Made by a program: the position numbers and the translations under genes. From positions 4,445,821 through 4,509,820 of the forward strand of contig OZ014417.1 in assembly GCA_963965975.1 (NCBI GenBank): 64,000 nt of DNA. The letters are read 5' to 3'. Below the pieces are notes generated by a model. It was not told the DNA's origin. It worked only from the letters and a program-made list of their open reading frames with translations, and searched no databases. Positions 10,421 to 21,395 of the stretch are shown in pieces; the first letter of the stretch is position 1; the number at the start of each line of letters is the position of its first letter. The DNA comes from Xestospongia bergquistia. Taxonomy: Eukaryota > Porifera > Demospongiae > Haplosclerida > Petrosiidae.

Positions 10421-12330
10421 TCAAACTGAGACAACTAATGAACCTGCCACTCTGAGATATTTGATCTTTCTTCCGGATAAGTAATTGTGTAGTTTCTTCA
10501 CAGTGACAATAATTGCTAGGCCTTCTTTTTCTAATTGCAAGTAACTCTTCTCAGCTGGTGTGAGAGTTCTAGAAATGAACGCAATTGGTTTCTCTGATCC
10601 ATTGTCCATCTTATGAGCTAAAACTGCTCCTAAACAATACTGTGAAGCATCACAAGAAAGTATGATCTCCTTCTGACAATCGTAGTGCACAAGGAGTGTC
10701 AATGATTGAAGCAACTGCTTAGTATTATGAAATGCATCTTCTTGCTACTTCTTTCAAGACCGGTTTACATCTTTTCTAAGTAACTGATACAGTGGGGACA
10801 AAAGGGTAGATAAGTGGCGCAAGAATTTAGAGTAATAATTGAGCAAACCTAAAAACGAGTTTAATTCTGTCACATTTCGAGTACGTGGGGCTTGTTTAAT
10901 TGCTCTGACCTTCTCCTCTCATGGATGCAAACCATCTTGATTAATAACATGACCCAGATTCTTTAAAAAATGGCGGGGCAGAAGAGATACTGAAAGGAAC
11001 ATTCAAACTGAAATAAACCCTTCTATATGTTAATGATAGTAAAGTTTTGGAATCCTTTTCTAGTACAATTTGTTGATAAGCATGAGAAAGGTCTAGTTTA
11101 GAGAATAGCTTTCCTCCAGAAACGGCTGCAAATAGATCTTCCACTTGGGGAATAGGATACTCTTCTAGTTTGGACACTGCGTTGACTGTCACCTTGTAAT
11201 CTTCACAAATACGTATACTCCCATCTGACTTGACAACTGGTATGATTGGGATAGCCCAATCAGAAAATTAAACTGGTAAGATAATTGCAGCTTTGAGTAC
11301 ATGTTCTAGTTCATGATCTACCTTGTCACGTAACAAGTATGAGACTGGGTGAGGTTTATAATAACGAGGTTGAGCATTGCTGGGGACACAGATTTTGGCT
11401 TTCATACCCTTTAACTTCCCTAGCTCAGATCTGAAAAGACGAGAATGTTTCTCAAAGACTTCATCCAATGGTGAGTTGATACAAAAGCTCTTGATAATCT
11501 ACCAGTCTAGTTTGATCCTCTTCACCCAGTTACAACCGAACAAACTCACACCATTGCTCTTGATTACAACAATTGGAAGTGTGATTATTTGTGTCTGGTA
11601 CTTAAACTTGACGTTTGCACTTCCCAGCACTTTTAACGAGTGTCCTGAATATGAAGTGGACATGCGTTACTAGGGCGAAGCTAAACTGAGGAGGACAGCA
11701 CTGAGTTGAAAGTGTCTTCATTAATAATGGAGACCGAAGCACCTGTCTCCAACTCCATGTCTAACTTGTGACCATTTGTGACCAACTTCCACAGCTAGCT
11801 TGATTGGATGAGACCTAGACGAAAAAGAATAAGTCATAAATGAATTATTAGATTCTTCTGGAGTGAGTTATTCCAGAGGTGATGACTCCTCCTTGTTTAC
11901 AGAGTGCAGACCCTTTGCTTGTCTTCCTTTGGGCTTCTGAGACTTTGTGGTAGGGCTCCGATACACCTTAGAGATGTGGCCAGTCTTGCCGCAATTGTGC
12001 CAACTTACGTAAGTCCACAACGAAATCTGCTATACTTTTTGACTCTTTCTGGTGTCGACAACCAAAATTTGCCACTATGCTATAATTGAAGACTTGGGGT
12101 TGAAATGCTTCTCTAGTTCAGCGTCAAGTGTCTTGAGAGTCTCTTGCTTTGGTAGCCAATGGCCATAAGAAAGACTGACTTCTTCTTATCCTCGGGGATG
12201 TCACTGGCCTTCATGAATAGTTCGAAACATTGCATGTCTCTTGTAACATCTTATACTTTGACGGGTCGAATGGTTCCAATTGTCTACTGATGAGCACTGC
12301 CATCTCTTTTACCTCTCATTGCCAAATATG
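10421..12330 (-). mobile_element. Decayed, internally deleted Ty3/gypsy retrotransposon
   Basis: Minus-strand relics in gag-pol order. About 12030-11900 has gag-like SIADFVVDLRKLA followed almost directly by a zinc-knuckle relic NCGKTGHIS, implying an internal deletion. About 11760-11700 has protease-like ETGASVSIINE, where the usual DTG is ETG. 11468-11268 and 11192-10941 hold the reverse transcriptase start, including KLDLSHAYQQI. 10714-10421 is the RNase H region with [15 protein letters not shown] and [16 protein letters not shown]. Frames are broken between and within blocks, the YxDD box is missing, no integrase was seen, and I saw no LTRs. It is a non-functional fragment that ends at the CT-rich minisatellite. 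Confidence 0.8.
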
Positions 12331-12499
12331 TTGTAATTCTGCTAGTGACCAAGTTTACTAGTACAACATATACAATGAATTAACAATAACTCAATGAATG
12401 ACGATAGACTGTTAAAATGAATTACACAAGAATATATAGTGCACAAATTGAGTTCCAAAACATTCTATATAAACATTACATAATAAGTTTATTTAAGTT

Positions 12500-13340
12500 A
12501 CCACAGAAAGCTATCCAATGCAGGAAAGGTTCTATTAGCTGAATTTGAAGAGTTGAAAGAACAGTTTCTAGTTAATATGGCTGCAGAGTTTGTTATGAAC
12601 AATATTCCACCAGATTTAATCATTAATTGGGATCAGACTGGACTTAAGATTGTCCCAACAGGTGAATGGACCATGAATCTCACTGGAGAAAAAGTCATTT
12701 CTATAGTTGGAAGTGATGACAAATGAGAAATAACAGCTGTTTTGGTAGGAACATGTATAGTGAAAAGTATCTGCCACCTCAAATTTTGTATAAAGGTATG
12801 ACAAAATGGTGTCATCCAGTTGTTGCTTTTCCATGTGGATGGGATGTTTGGCACTCCAGTAATCACTGGTCCAATGAGGATGCAATCAAAAGATACTTGG
12901 ATACAATAACGATTCCCTTTGTAAATGAACAGTGCAAGAAATTACTTTTAAGCTCAACACATCAAGCTCTTGTCAGCTTTGATGGACTTAGAGGACAGAA
13001 CACAACAGAGTTCCTTTCAATACTAGAAAAAAAACAACAGCTGTGTAGAATTCCACATAACTGCACTGACAAGCTGCACTCACTTACAATTTCTGTCAAC
13101 AAATCAATGAAAAGTGAGCTAAAAAAGCAGTTTCAATTATATTACGCTAATGAAGTGAAGAAGCACCTCTCTAATAATATACCACTTCAAGAAATAAAAA
13201 TTAACTTGAATTTATCAACTATTAAAACACCTAGTTCTTCGTGGATAATGTATTCATCACATGAAATTGAAAAGCAACCTGAACTGGCAATGAATGGATT
13301 TAGGAAAGCTGGAATTCTTGACATTATAGACAATTCATAA
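12500..13340 (+). pseudogene. Pogo/Tigger-type DDE transposase, broken
   Basis: Plus-strand relic of a DDE_1 transposase. The first part reads IINWDQTGLKIVPTG (first catalytic Asp region, NWDQTG). After a TGA at about 12723 and a frame change near 12750 it continues KWCHPVVAFP, HWSNEDAIKRYLD, HQALVSFDGLRGQ (second Asp in the FDG motif) and NCTDKLHSLTISVNKSMK (third Asp region). It closes with a helical tail and TAA at 13338-13340. The N-terminal DNA-binding half is absent. Clear inverted repeats were not found, so the element ends are unknown. It could be a relative of the nested element at 6584-7831, which holds the complementary N-terminal part. Confidence 0.8.
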
Positions 13341-13429
13341 GTATTACTCAATGTAACACAAATATTTAATCAATTTATTTAATGTGACTTTACTTATGGA
13401 AATAGTGAAATTGCATTTTTCTCAAAACA

Positions 13430-15347
13430 TGTAAGAAAACAGTCCCTCGTTAGTGATTAAATTGAATTGTTGTTTTGCTGGATCAGTATTATGAGCTAGA
13501 CTAACCAATACCAAACAAACCAACTGATAGTACAGCTAGAGATGCATCACTTTCTAAGCTCAACACTAGTGTTCACCATTATTCTAAGGAGATGATGGTA
13601 ATACATGAAGAGAGAAGCACTTCAGAAGGTCTTCATGAAACCACATGGATAAATATTTTAGATAGCGGTGGTCAACCTCAATTTGCTGATGTGTCACGTG
13701 CGTTTATTCGTGGTAATACCTTGAACATAATATGCACAAAGTTAACAGAGAGTCTTTCTGATAAGCCTGAGTTTAGTTACCCACTTAATGGTAAATTGCT
13801 TAATGTACCCAGTGAGGTACAGATGACCAACCTACAGCTTATAGAGCATTTTGTACGGTAAACAGTTGCTTATAAGGATGCTGGTGTTGTTGGAGGTAAC
13901 AAGATTTTACCACTAATCATGATTGTTGGCACTTACTATGACAAGATAAAGGTTTGACATTTAAATCCTTTGAATTATTACATCTAAAGAATGAACAGCT
14001 TCTATGTACTCTTCATGAGTTTCAAAATCACTTCATTTTCTATAACAATAATCCACAACAGCTTATATTTCCTGTGAATATCTTTGTTGGTGGGGTCGTA
14101 AGAAGATGTCATCCTTTATACGTGAATGTATCATGTCTTGTCAAAAGAACATAGGTATCACTGTCCCTATACCTGTATGTTGGTATATGTTTGAAATGTG
14201 TCTGAAAGAGGAAGTATCACAACAGGATCATGGCATGGTCTCATTGGATCCTTATTGTAGTATAGGAGTTAACTTTAACATGAATCCAGATGATGTCCTT
14301 GAGTCTATTACTCACCTAAATTCCACGGCCTTATTTCTGTATTTTCCACTAGTTCTTCCAAATATAATCTTCACTAATCCTCAGTATCTTTTTGATATGC
14401 TTTCAGGTTTGATAAGTGCTTTATTTGTCAATTCATAGGAGATATGTTACAAGAGGGTCAGTCCTTATTACCGGACTCTTTGAAAATGTTTCATAATAAG
14501 GTAGTCTTTGATGATTTAATTCTTGATAAGCTTTGCTTTCCTTTTGTTCTAGATTATTTATAAAGCTGAGCTTCTAAAGTTATTACAACATCTTTGTATT
14601 ATTGCTCCTCTTTCCACCAGTAATTCTTTTAAACACTTTTTCATGCCAGTTGTACTACCACCTAATCAAGTGACAGAGAACATTGTAGTTGAGTTTACAA
14701 CAACATGTGATCCTATGATTATTGCCTTTGAGAGCAAAGTAATACCTCATGTAAGAAAATAATGAACATAGTTATTATTTCATTTTATAATGATCTTTGG
14801 AGATGTTGTGATTATGTTTCTATTACACTACATATAGGGTATATTTCCTGCTACCATTGTTGCTCTTGTTAATCGTAAGGAGAGCCATATAGACAGTCGT
14901 TCACCTACCTTCCCTTGTTTGTTGCACTTTGCTGTTTTACTTTATTCAGAAGATCTATTTGGTTCAGTGGTACTTGTTGATCAATTCTACTGGATAGAGG
15001 TGTACTATAATGGTCTGACAGAGAATTGTTTTCAGCTTTGTAAAGTCATTTCTAAAGCAGTAGCAACTTGTTCAAAGATTCTGGCTTATGATGAAGGGGT
15101 AATGAATGCTAAAGTCACTGTGCCATGTTTACAAGACCATCAGTTAAGTGGTCACAAGTTACACCCTGTCATTCTATCGATGGACAGGAATCCTCCAGCT
15201 ATTAGATGCAGTATTGAAAGTCATCTTCCCAACCTGTTGGCTTATTGGTATGTAAAATGTTTAAAGTGTAGTATTAATGTTTGTCCACATACAGAAACTC
15301 AACCTGTTAGTCTTCCTTTCAAAACAGCTATGCAATTTGGTAAGTAA
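13430..15347 (+). pseudogene. Roc-COR GTPase-like gene, broken
   Basis: Plus-strand relic resembling the Roc-COR module of ROCO-type proteins. 13592-13861 has TTWINILDSGGQPQFADVSR, where DSGGQ matches the DxxGQ switch-II motif, followed by a switch to another frame. 14106-14438 resembles a COR domain (IPVCWYMFEMCL, NPDDVLESITHL, FTNPQYLFDMLSGLI). 14440-15347 continues as GDMLQEGQSLLPDSLKMFH and KLCFPFVLDYL, then the distal domain. At least three frame changes (near 13861, 14430 and 14560) are not explained by splice sites. One intron seems intact (donor GTAAGA at 14755, acceptor TATAG at 14838), and GTAAGT at 15340 may be another donor. The P-loop part was not found. Confidence 0.6.
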
Positions 15348-15514
15348 AGTCATATTAATAGCATTGTACCTTTATAATTAATTAGGAAATTATGCTATAT
15401 TTAAATTTATTATGTTGTTGTATTAGAAATAATTTATATTGACCTATGTAGTTTTACTGCTAATACTATTTTTACTAGAGAGAGGTTAAAAAACAGCTTA
15501 TTAGCACTACAATA

Positions 15515-16465
15515 GAAGTGAACTAACTGAACTTGCACCAAAAGTAGACTCTTATATAGTCTTTACTATGTGTGAGTGTATAGGTAATATGAATAGCATC
15601 AATTTATATAGACATATATAGGTTAGTGTTACATATATTAAATTTTAAATAATATAGTTAGATATATAAGTGTAATAAGTATAATATACTTTCAAGTATA
15701 CTATAATTATATTCATTACTCTTATATTATACTTTTAATTAAGTGAATAAAATGGAATATAATTTAAGTATGTTTAGTTATGTTTTAATTATACTTGAAA
15801 GTATATTGTACATTTAATTTTCTTACACTTTCTACTTTCCTGGAAGTGATATGAAACTAGATCTCAGTATACTTAATACACTTTTGTTATTTGTTTTGAA
15901 ATATAACTTATGAATATTTATTAATCCCCTTTAACTTTCTGAAATTAAGTAGGCTCCCGGGAGGTACTGTTTAGCTAAAGTGTCTAAAGGATAATGGTGC
16001 ATTATAAAGGGGGTCTATTATGTGGGACTGAAGCCTGCATCACTAGTGCAATTCATTCACTTAATTTCAGAAAGTTAAAGGGGATTAATAAATATTCATA
16101 AGTTATACTTCAAAACAAATAACAAATGTGTATTAAGTATACTGAGATCTAGTTTCATATCACTTCCAGGAAAGTAGAAAGTGTAGAAATTAAATGTTCA
16201 ATATGCTTTTAAAGTATATTCCATTTCATTCACTTAATTTAAAGTATAATATAAGAGTAATTAATATAATTATAGTATACTTGAAAGTATATTATACTTA
16301 TTACACTTATATATCTAACTATATTATTTAAAATTTAATATATGTAACACTAACCTATATATGTCTATATAAAATAATGCTATTCATATTACCTATACAC
16401 ACACACACAGTAAAGACTATAAAGAGTCTACTTTTGGTGCAAGTTCAGTTAGTTCACTTCTAGTT
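15515..16465. repeat. Large palindrome, ~430 bp arms with ~105 bp centre
   Basis: The left arm (about 15515-15951) and right arm (about 16057-16465) are inverted copies. Outer ends share AGAAGTGAACTAACTGAACT and its inverse; inner ends share TTTCAGAAAGTTAAAGGGG and its inverse. A few small indels separate the arms. The central ~105 bp contains CTCCCGGGAG. The right arm ends only 11 bases before the ATG at 16477. The structure resembles a hairpin telomere, or two terminal repeats fused head to head, as in linear viral genomes or concatemers. The same repeat was not found at the far end of the cassette near 23.7 kb. Confidence 0.85.
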
Positions 16466-16476
16466 GGAGAGTCAAA

Positions 16477-17575
16477 ATGGAAGAAGAAAAGAAGCCAAGA
16501 AAGACTAAAGACTTGAAGATCAAAGACTGCAAGCTCGATTCTATCTTGATGTCATCCACAGAGAAGACCATTCATTTTGACTTAGACTCTCAAGACGAAG
16601 ATCACACTTTGAAAGATTCTACTGACGTAGGATCAGATTGCAAATTTTTTACTTTAAACAATGCGTGCCAAAGGCACAGCCATGTGTATACCCCACTGCC
16701 TTAGAGATCATTGCCACTGTCAGGTATCCGTTCTTTGTTAGAAACAAACGAAGGTACAAAAACTGTTTTTCATTTGAATCCATCAGTACCAGAAGCCGTC
16801 TCTTCTCATCCAACTTCACAACCTGCGATTTTGCGAAGTACATTGCAAAAGAAGGCTTCGGGTCAATCTATTTCTTTTGAAAAAAGGAGCCTGACTATGA
16901 AAGAGGAGAGTCATTCCTTGAAGTCCTAGCAGAATCCTCTGAAAAAGCGCAAACGAAAAGAAGGTACTTCCACAACTCATCCACTTCTTCAAAGTCAGAG
17001 GAGGTCACATTGTTGGATGACAAATTACTACAAGAAAAGTTGTCTGCTGCCATATCTACAAGAGACATTCTAGTATGTCGATTTTACCAAAAACTGAGAA
17101 CTTTAGATATATTAGATTGTTTAGCCATTATCAATAATGAGATTAAAGATGCCAATCATAGTATAGCAAGTAATTTGAAAAAACTAGATCAGAAGAGCAA
17201 CTTAATCAATGGGAACAATTCCTTAGTAATCCCATAAGACCTAATGTTAAAAGAGTTATCGTTAACCATTGTGCATACTGTAGGATGACAATATGTAGTA
17301 TTGCTCTTCAGACTGTCTGCATGTTGAGTAATTGTAGATTGAAGTATTATAATTTTAGTGACCGTGACATTGCTATGAGAGATCGAAAGTTTCGGAGGTG
17401 CATTAACTGTCTTGAATTTGTACCCTTTGGTCATTCAAAACCATGGCCACAATGTGTTAAGTCAGAACAAGCTTTAAGAGAGTTTGATATAGACTATTAT
17501 GTAGGGGAAGAGAAGGAAGTACAACACAAAGAAATGACCTGTATGGACATCTTATCCTTGCCTGAATTGTCATAA
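16477..17575 (+). pseudogene. Zinc-motif protein of the palindrome-linked cassette, frame-broken
   Basis: Begins with ATG 12 bases past the palindrome. The first block (16477-16704) is Lys-rich and acidic. Further blocks continue in other frames at 16711-16929 and 17010-17237. The last block, from about 17240 to the TAA at 17573, carries two CxxC pairs about 45 residues apart (around 17270 and 17398) plus an extra Cys-rich helix, consistent with a zinc-binding fold. At least three frame changes separate the blocks. I do not recognise the family. The position next to the palindrome and the convergent arrangement suggest an early or regulatory protein of the element, which is inference only. 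Confidence 0.45.
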
Positions 17576-17629
17576 TGATTTTGTTACTTACATTAGTGAC
17601 TTTTGTTTACAACGTGATTCTAATCTTTT

Positions 17630-19494
17630 TTGTATTCAAATATTATCTTTTCTTTAAATCTACTGACTGAAGATTTTCAAATGCACAAATTGACTTTTGC
17701 ACAATGGACAGTAAACATGGAGAACATTATTTTCGGTCTCCAAGCTGCCAAAAAACTAATGCATGTAGTGCCTGCTGGGGAGACAACAGTATCCAAGGGA
17801 GATTTTTGTGTGAAAATTGGCTTAGTCACAGTATGCTTCTTGGAAGTGTACAAAATGGCAAAGGACAACAAGGAAGGACTGAAAGATATGATGGATGCTG
17901 TTGTGACGATGGACAAAAGGATAGATCACCTACAGGAAGGAATAGAGCTACTGCAGAAAGAGTTCGAAGAAGTCCAAGACAATTCTCGAAGCCAAGGGAT
18001 GAAGTTTCAAGTCCACGACAAGAGGATAGAATTGTTAGATGAACAACATTTGGAAGTGAGGAAAGATCTGGAGAAGTACACTACAATGGCGAAAGAGCAA
18101 CAGAAGTGCATGATGGAGACTCTTATGAAGTACAAGGAAGAGTGGACACACCGTCCAAAAGTGTCTGTCACACTGAAAGATGAACTGAAAAGCATCAACC
18201 AAAGTCATAAGGGAATGCAAAAGTCTCTGCAAGTGGGAGGACAATATCCCGGAGGAATACAGGATGCAATTGCACTCGATTTCTCAGGTAAGCATGTCTC
18301 TCACAATATAGCAATTAGGTTATTATTGCATGTCTAATTACATTCAGTAATGATCTTTTGTTACATTGTGGTTGATGTGGTTACAGGTGAATCATCATTT
18401 AAACGAAGAACTTAGTACAGAGAAACAGAAACTAAACTTTATGCAAGAGAATCCATTAGGGAGAAAGGCTGATATAGAGAAGTCAAGAGCACAAGTCAAG
18501 GACTTAGAGCGAAGACTAGGTGAGAATCATTTTACATACTTTTTTCTGTTTCAAAGGTATGAGCTCTGTAAAACAGAATGGGACAGAACTAGGTCGTGTC
18601 CTGGATACATTAAGACAACACAAAATGTTTACAGATGGAGAAAACCCTCCCTCAGATAGGAACTTGATTCCTTTTATACCTTCGCAAGAATCATTGGACA
18701 TCTGGTTATCAGAACTGGAGGTCACAGTCTCTGTCCTCAAAGAAAATCAAGACACTCTTTTGATGACAAGCTCCTCCTTTCAAGAAAAGATGACACAGTT
18801 ACAAATTTCTCTCGATGTGACGAAAGGCAATTCCAATATGAACGGGACTACGTTGGGTCAGATAAACATGGAGTTGATCGAAATAACGAAGCTAGCAACG
18901 TCAAAATAGGAAAAGTGCAGCACCATCTCAACAATGCTCAATGATGTGAAATCCATCCAGGGTATGATACAGAAGGAGATAGGTACTCCGTTCTTGGAGG
19001 CCAACATAGACGGGAGCCTGAACACTCGCATTTCGTACTTTGTGGAACAGTTGTCGGCTCTGCAAGACAAGATGATCCTGGAACAATTGACTGTTTTGGA
19101 AAGGAATCAAATAGAGATTCAAGAGAGGTTGATGAAACTGGAAAACGAAAAAGGACGAATGGCCTGGGATGCAATGTCTATGACAAAACAAGTGGGTACT
19201 ATACAGACGAACCTAGATGTTGTTGCTTCACAATCCCGCAGCTTGACAGAGTGAGTGGACAGGCTGACACAAGAGGAGAAACAAATGAAAGTGCAGGGGA
19301 TGAAAGACATGAAAGCGGTCCAAGAAAAAATGTACATTAAATGTTTGAAGGACTTCCGTGAGGAGTTACACACTCGTTTTGGTGACAGAAATCTGGCCAA
19401 CGACGGAAAAGGAGGATTTGGGAACTTCTGTCAATACGTTACTCAGATGGCACAATTAGATAATCTTCCATCGAAACAAATAGGACCGTTATAG
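17630..19494 (+). pseudogene. Long coiled-coil protein of the cassette, with introns and stops
   Basis: Plus-strand, about 600 codons in total. The first block (17630-18286) starts with a conserved-looking globular segment and then a heptad-rich coiled coil. Splice-like borders follow: a GTAAGC donor at 18287 with an acceptor at about 18386, and a 37-nt intron at 18521-18557 (GTGAGA...TTTCAAAG) whose flanking phases match (1/1). From 18558 to 19494 one frame runs on, broken only by a TAG at 18907-18909 and a TGA at 19252-19254. Structurally it resembles a fibrous or minor virion protein, but I cannot assign a family. Part of it (about 17874-18036) is duplicated at 23563-23724. Confidence 0.5.
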
Positions 19495-19810
19495 ATCCTG
19501 ACAGCGGTATACTGCTATACATCCGTGCTGGTTATGACTCTAGACAACACCATTGCAAGCAGTATGCAACAATATATCCCAAAGAAAAGAACCAACTCAA
19601 AGCCGTTTGGGACTGCCTACCTGGCGAAGATACACTCATGTTGGAAGGAAGAAACATCCTTCCTGCTTCGAGGTAAGTTGTGTAACTAAAAATGTGGACG
19701 GGGTCATAGTAGATGAATTCGCTATGATCCAATCTGATCTTGTCAGATTGACTAATTTTAACTTTTCTGCTTTCCAATACAGCAGACTCATACACTTGAA
19801 AGAACTAGAT

Positions 19811-20530
19811 CTAGCATATCTGTGCCAAAACGTCATCCTTGAAGATGTTCATATTCAACACATCCCTCTTTTGGAAAGTCTCCAGAGTCTGCTTCATAGT
19901 TTTAAGGTAAGAGTGACCCACCCTCCTATACTCATTGGACTTCTTTAGATTCTCTTCCAATTTGGACAACAACCTATAACTGTCTCCAATCGTGGTAAGT
20001 ACATCTACTAACTTAACCATTACAGGCGTTAGCATCTGCACTCCAATGTATATACCACCAAATACTAAATGTCCGCTCACTGTAGGTACCAAGTCTTCTT
20101 TGATTCCTGGAACTCCTATCTCGTGCAAAGCTTCCATTTCTGTTTCAACTTGAGTGACTTTCCTTGCCAACTCTTCTTCGCCTTTGCTTGTGTATCCTTC
20201 TAATACTTTGTCAAGTTCAGCCAAAAAAATAGCAGTATGGTCTTTGGGATCTGCAGCAAACATCTTTCCACCTGGGATTCTGACTGACTCTGGCACTTCA
20301 CCCTTGTGAGAAAAAGGTAGATTATCTGGATGACTCAAAGTTTCAGCCACAGGATGACTCAATATCTCAACATTTCTCGGAGCAGTGCCCTCCTCAGGAA
20401 CTGGATTTGAATAAACATAACGTTCAGCTTCACTTGCGAGAGGTTTTATCACTAGAACAGGTTCTTGCTGCTGTTGCTCTTGTTGTTCTTGCATTACTTG
20501 ACTATTGACTGCGTTGTAGTTGCAGGTCAA
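19811..20530 (-). CDS. Cassette minus-strand protein with hydrophobic segment
   Basis: A clean 239-codon minus-strand frame. The N-terminal third is Gln/Glu/Pro-rich and probably disordered, the middle is helical and acidic, and a hydrophobic stretch around residues 155-185 is followed by a C-terminal amphipathic helix. No ATG starts the frame; the first Met codon is about 12 residues in, and a short open stretch in another frame lies upstream at 20690-20540. No family recognised. It is the promoter-distal member of the minus-strand block and faces the coiled-coil gene tail to tail, with about 316 bp between them. Confidence 0.5.
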   Translation of the reverse strand: MTCNYNAVNSQVMQEQQEQQQQEPVLVIKPLASEAERYVYSNPVPEEGTAPRNVEILSHPVAETLSHPDNLPFSHKGEVPESVRIPGGKMFAADPKDHTAIFLAELDKVLEGYTSKGEEELARKVTQVETEMEALHEIGVPGIKEDLVPTVSGHLVFGGIYIGVQMLTPVMVKLVDVLTTIGDSYRLLSKLEENLKKSNEYRRVGHSYLKTMKQTLETFQKRDVLNMNIFKDDVLAQIC

Positions 20531-20539
20531 GTAAATACT

Positions 20540-21307
20540 CCCAAACTAAGTCCAACACCAGAAGGTTCTACACCCGTAGGTGAAACGTACGCAGGTCCTA
20601 ATGTTTGTCTCATAAGTTCATTAAATCCAGCAGTAGTAGGAGAATAAGCGAACCAACGGAAGATCCAGGACTACTTGGATAACCTCCCGCCACAGCTATG
20701 CCCAAATCACCTAATTACCTGCCAATCTAATACCTTCCAAATGATTAGCCAAATACCTGTTCTGATATTTCCAATCGTCAGCAGTTCTCAATGCTTCCAG
20801 CTTCCACAAACTCCTCAACCAAACGTGACGGTTGTTATTTTCGTAAGCCTGTACAATTTCCTCATCCATGTTATACATTTGCACAGCGTCAAAACCTTCA
20901 ATGTATCCTGTAATCATGTGAAATTCATTACCTTTAGTTCCTCTCAACCCCTGATAAGAATATCTGCCAGAAGGATGTCGAACAAAATTAGTGGAAGGAT
21001 GATAGATAGACTTCCACATCAAAGGAAAGTTCGTCTGATACAAGTCATGCTCCGGATCTACAGTTCTCACTCTCTGTCCAGGCTGCCTCTTAGGCATTCC
21101 TATAGAATAGGAATAACCTATAATGCTTATGTACTGTGGAAAATTCCACGTCTGAGTTATGTTGCATATCAACTCATCAACTATGTAATTGCGAACTCTA
21201 CCAGGATCCCCCCTAGGTCGCTCATATACAGTATAGTTAGGATTTTTCTCTTGCCAAGCAGGCATCTGACCTCTAATCGCAGTTCTCCAATTCCTGTAGT
21301 TAGCCAT
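20540..21307 (-). CDS. Cassette minus-strand protein 2
   Basis: Starts at a genuine ATG at 21307-21305 and runs 198 codons to a TAG at 20713-20711. It is rich in Tyr, Trp, Arg and Asn and has the look of a beta-rich structural protein. After the stop, coding-like sequence continues in other frames down to about 20540 (Gly/Pro/Ser-rich), so the original protein was probably longer and is now truncated. An AT-rich gap of about 85 bases separates it from the upstream capsid-like ORF and could hold a promoter. Family unknown. Confidence 0.5.
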
Positions 21308-21395
21308 TTTAATAATATACTTTAATTAATAAACAAAATTATGTGTACTATATGAAATACAGTAATTTAAAAATTATAACTATTAATTAAACAGT

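Noticed and set aside
16630..18250. Antisense frames opposite the cassette plus-strand genes (16649-16843, 17189-17434, 17677-17916, 18007-18244)
   Set aside because: Shadows of the sense coding; composition is typical of antisense reading of coiled-coil sequence.
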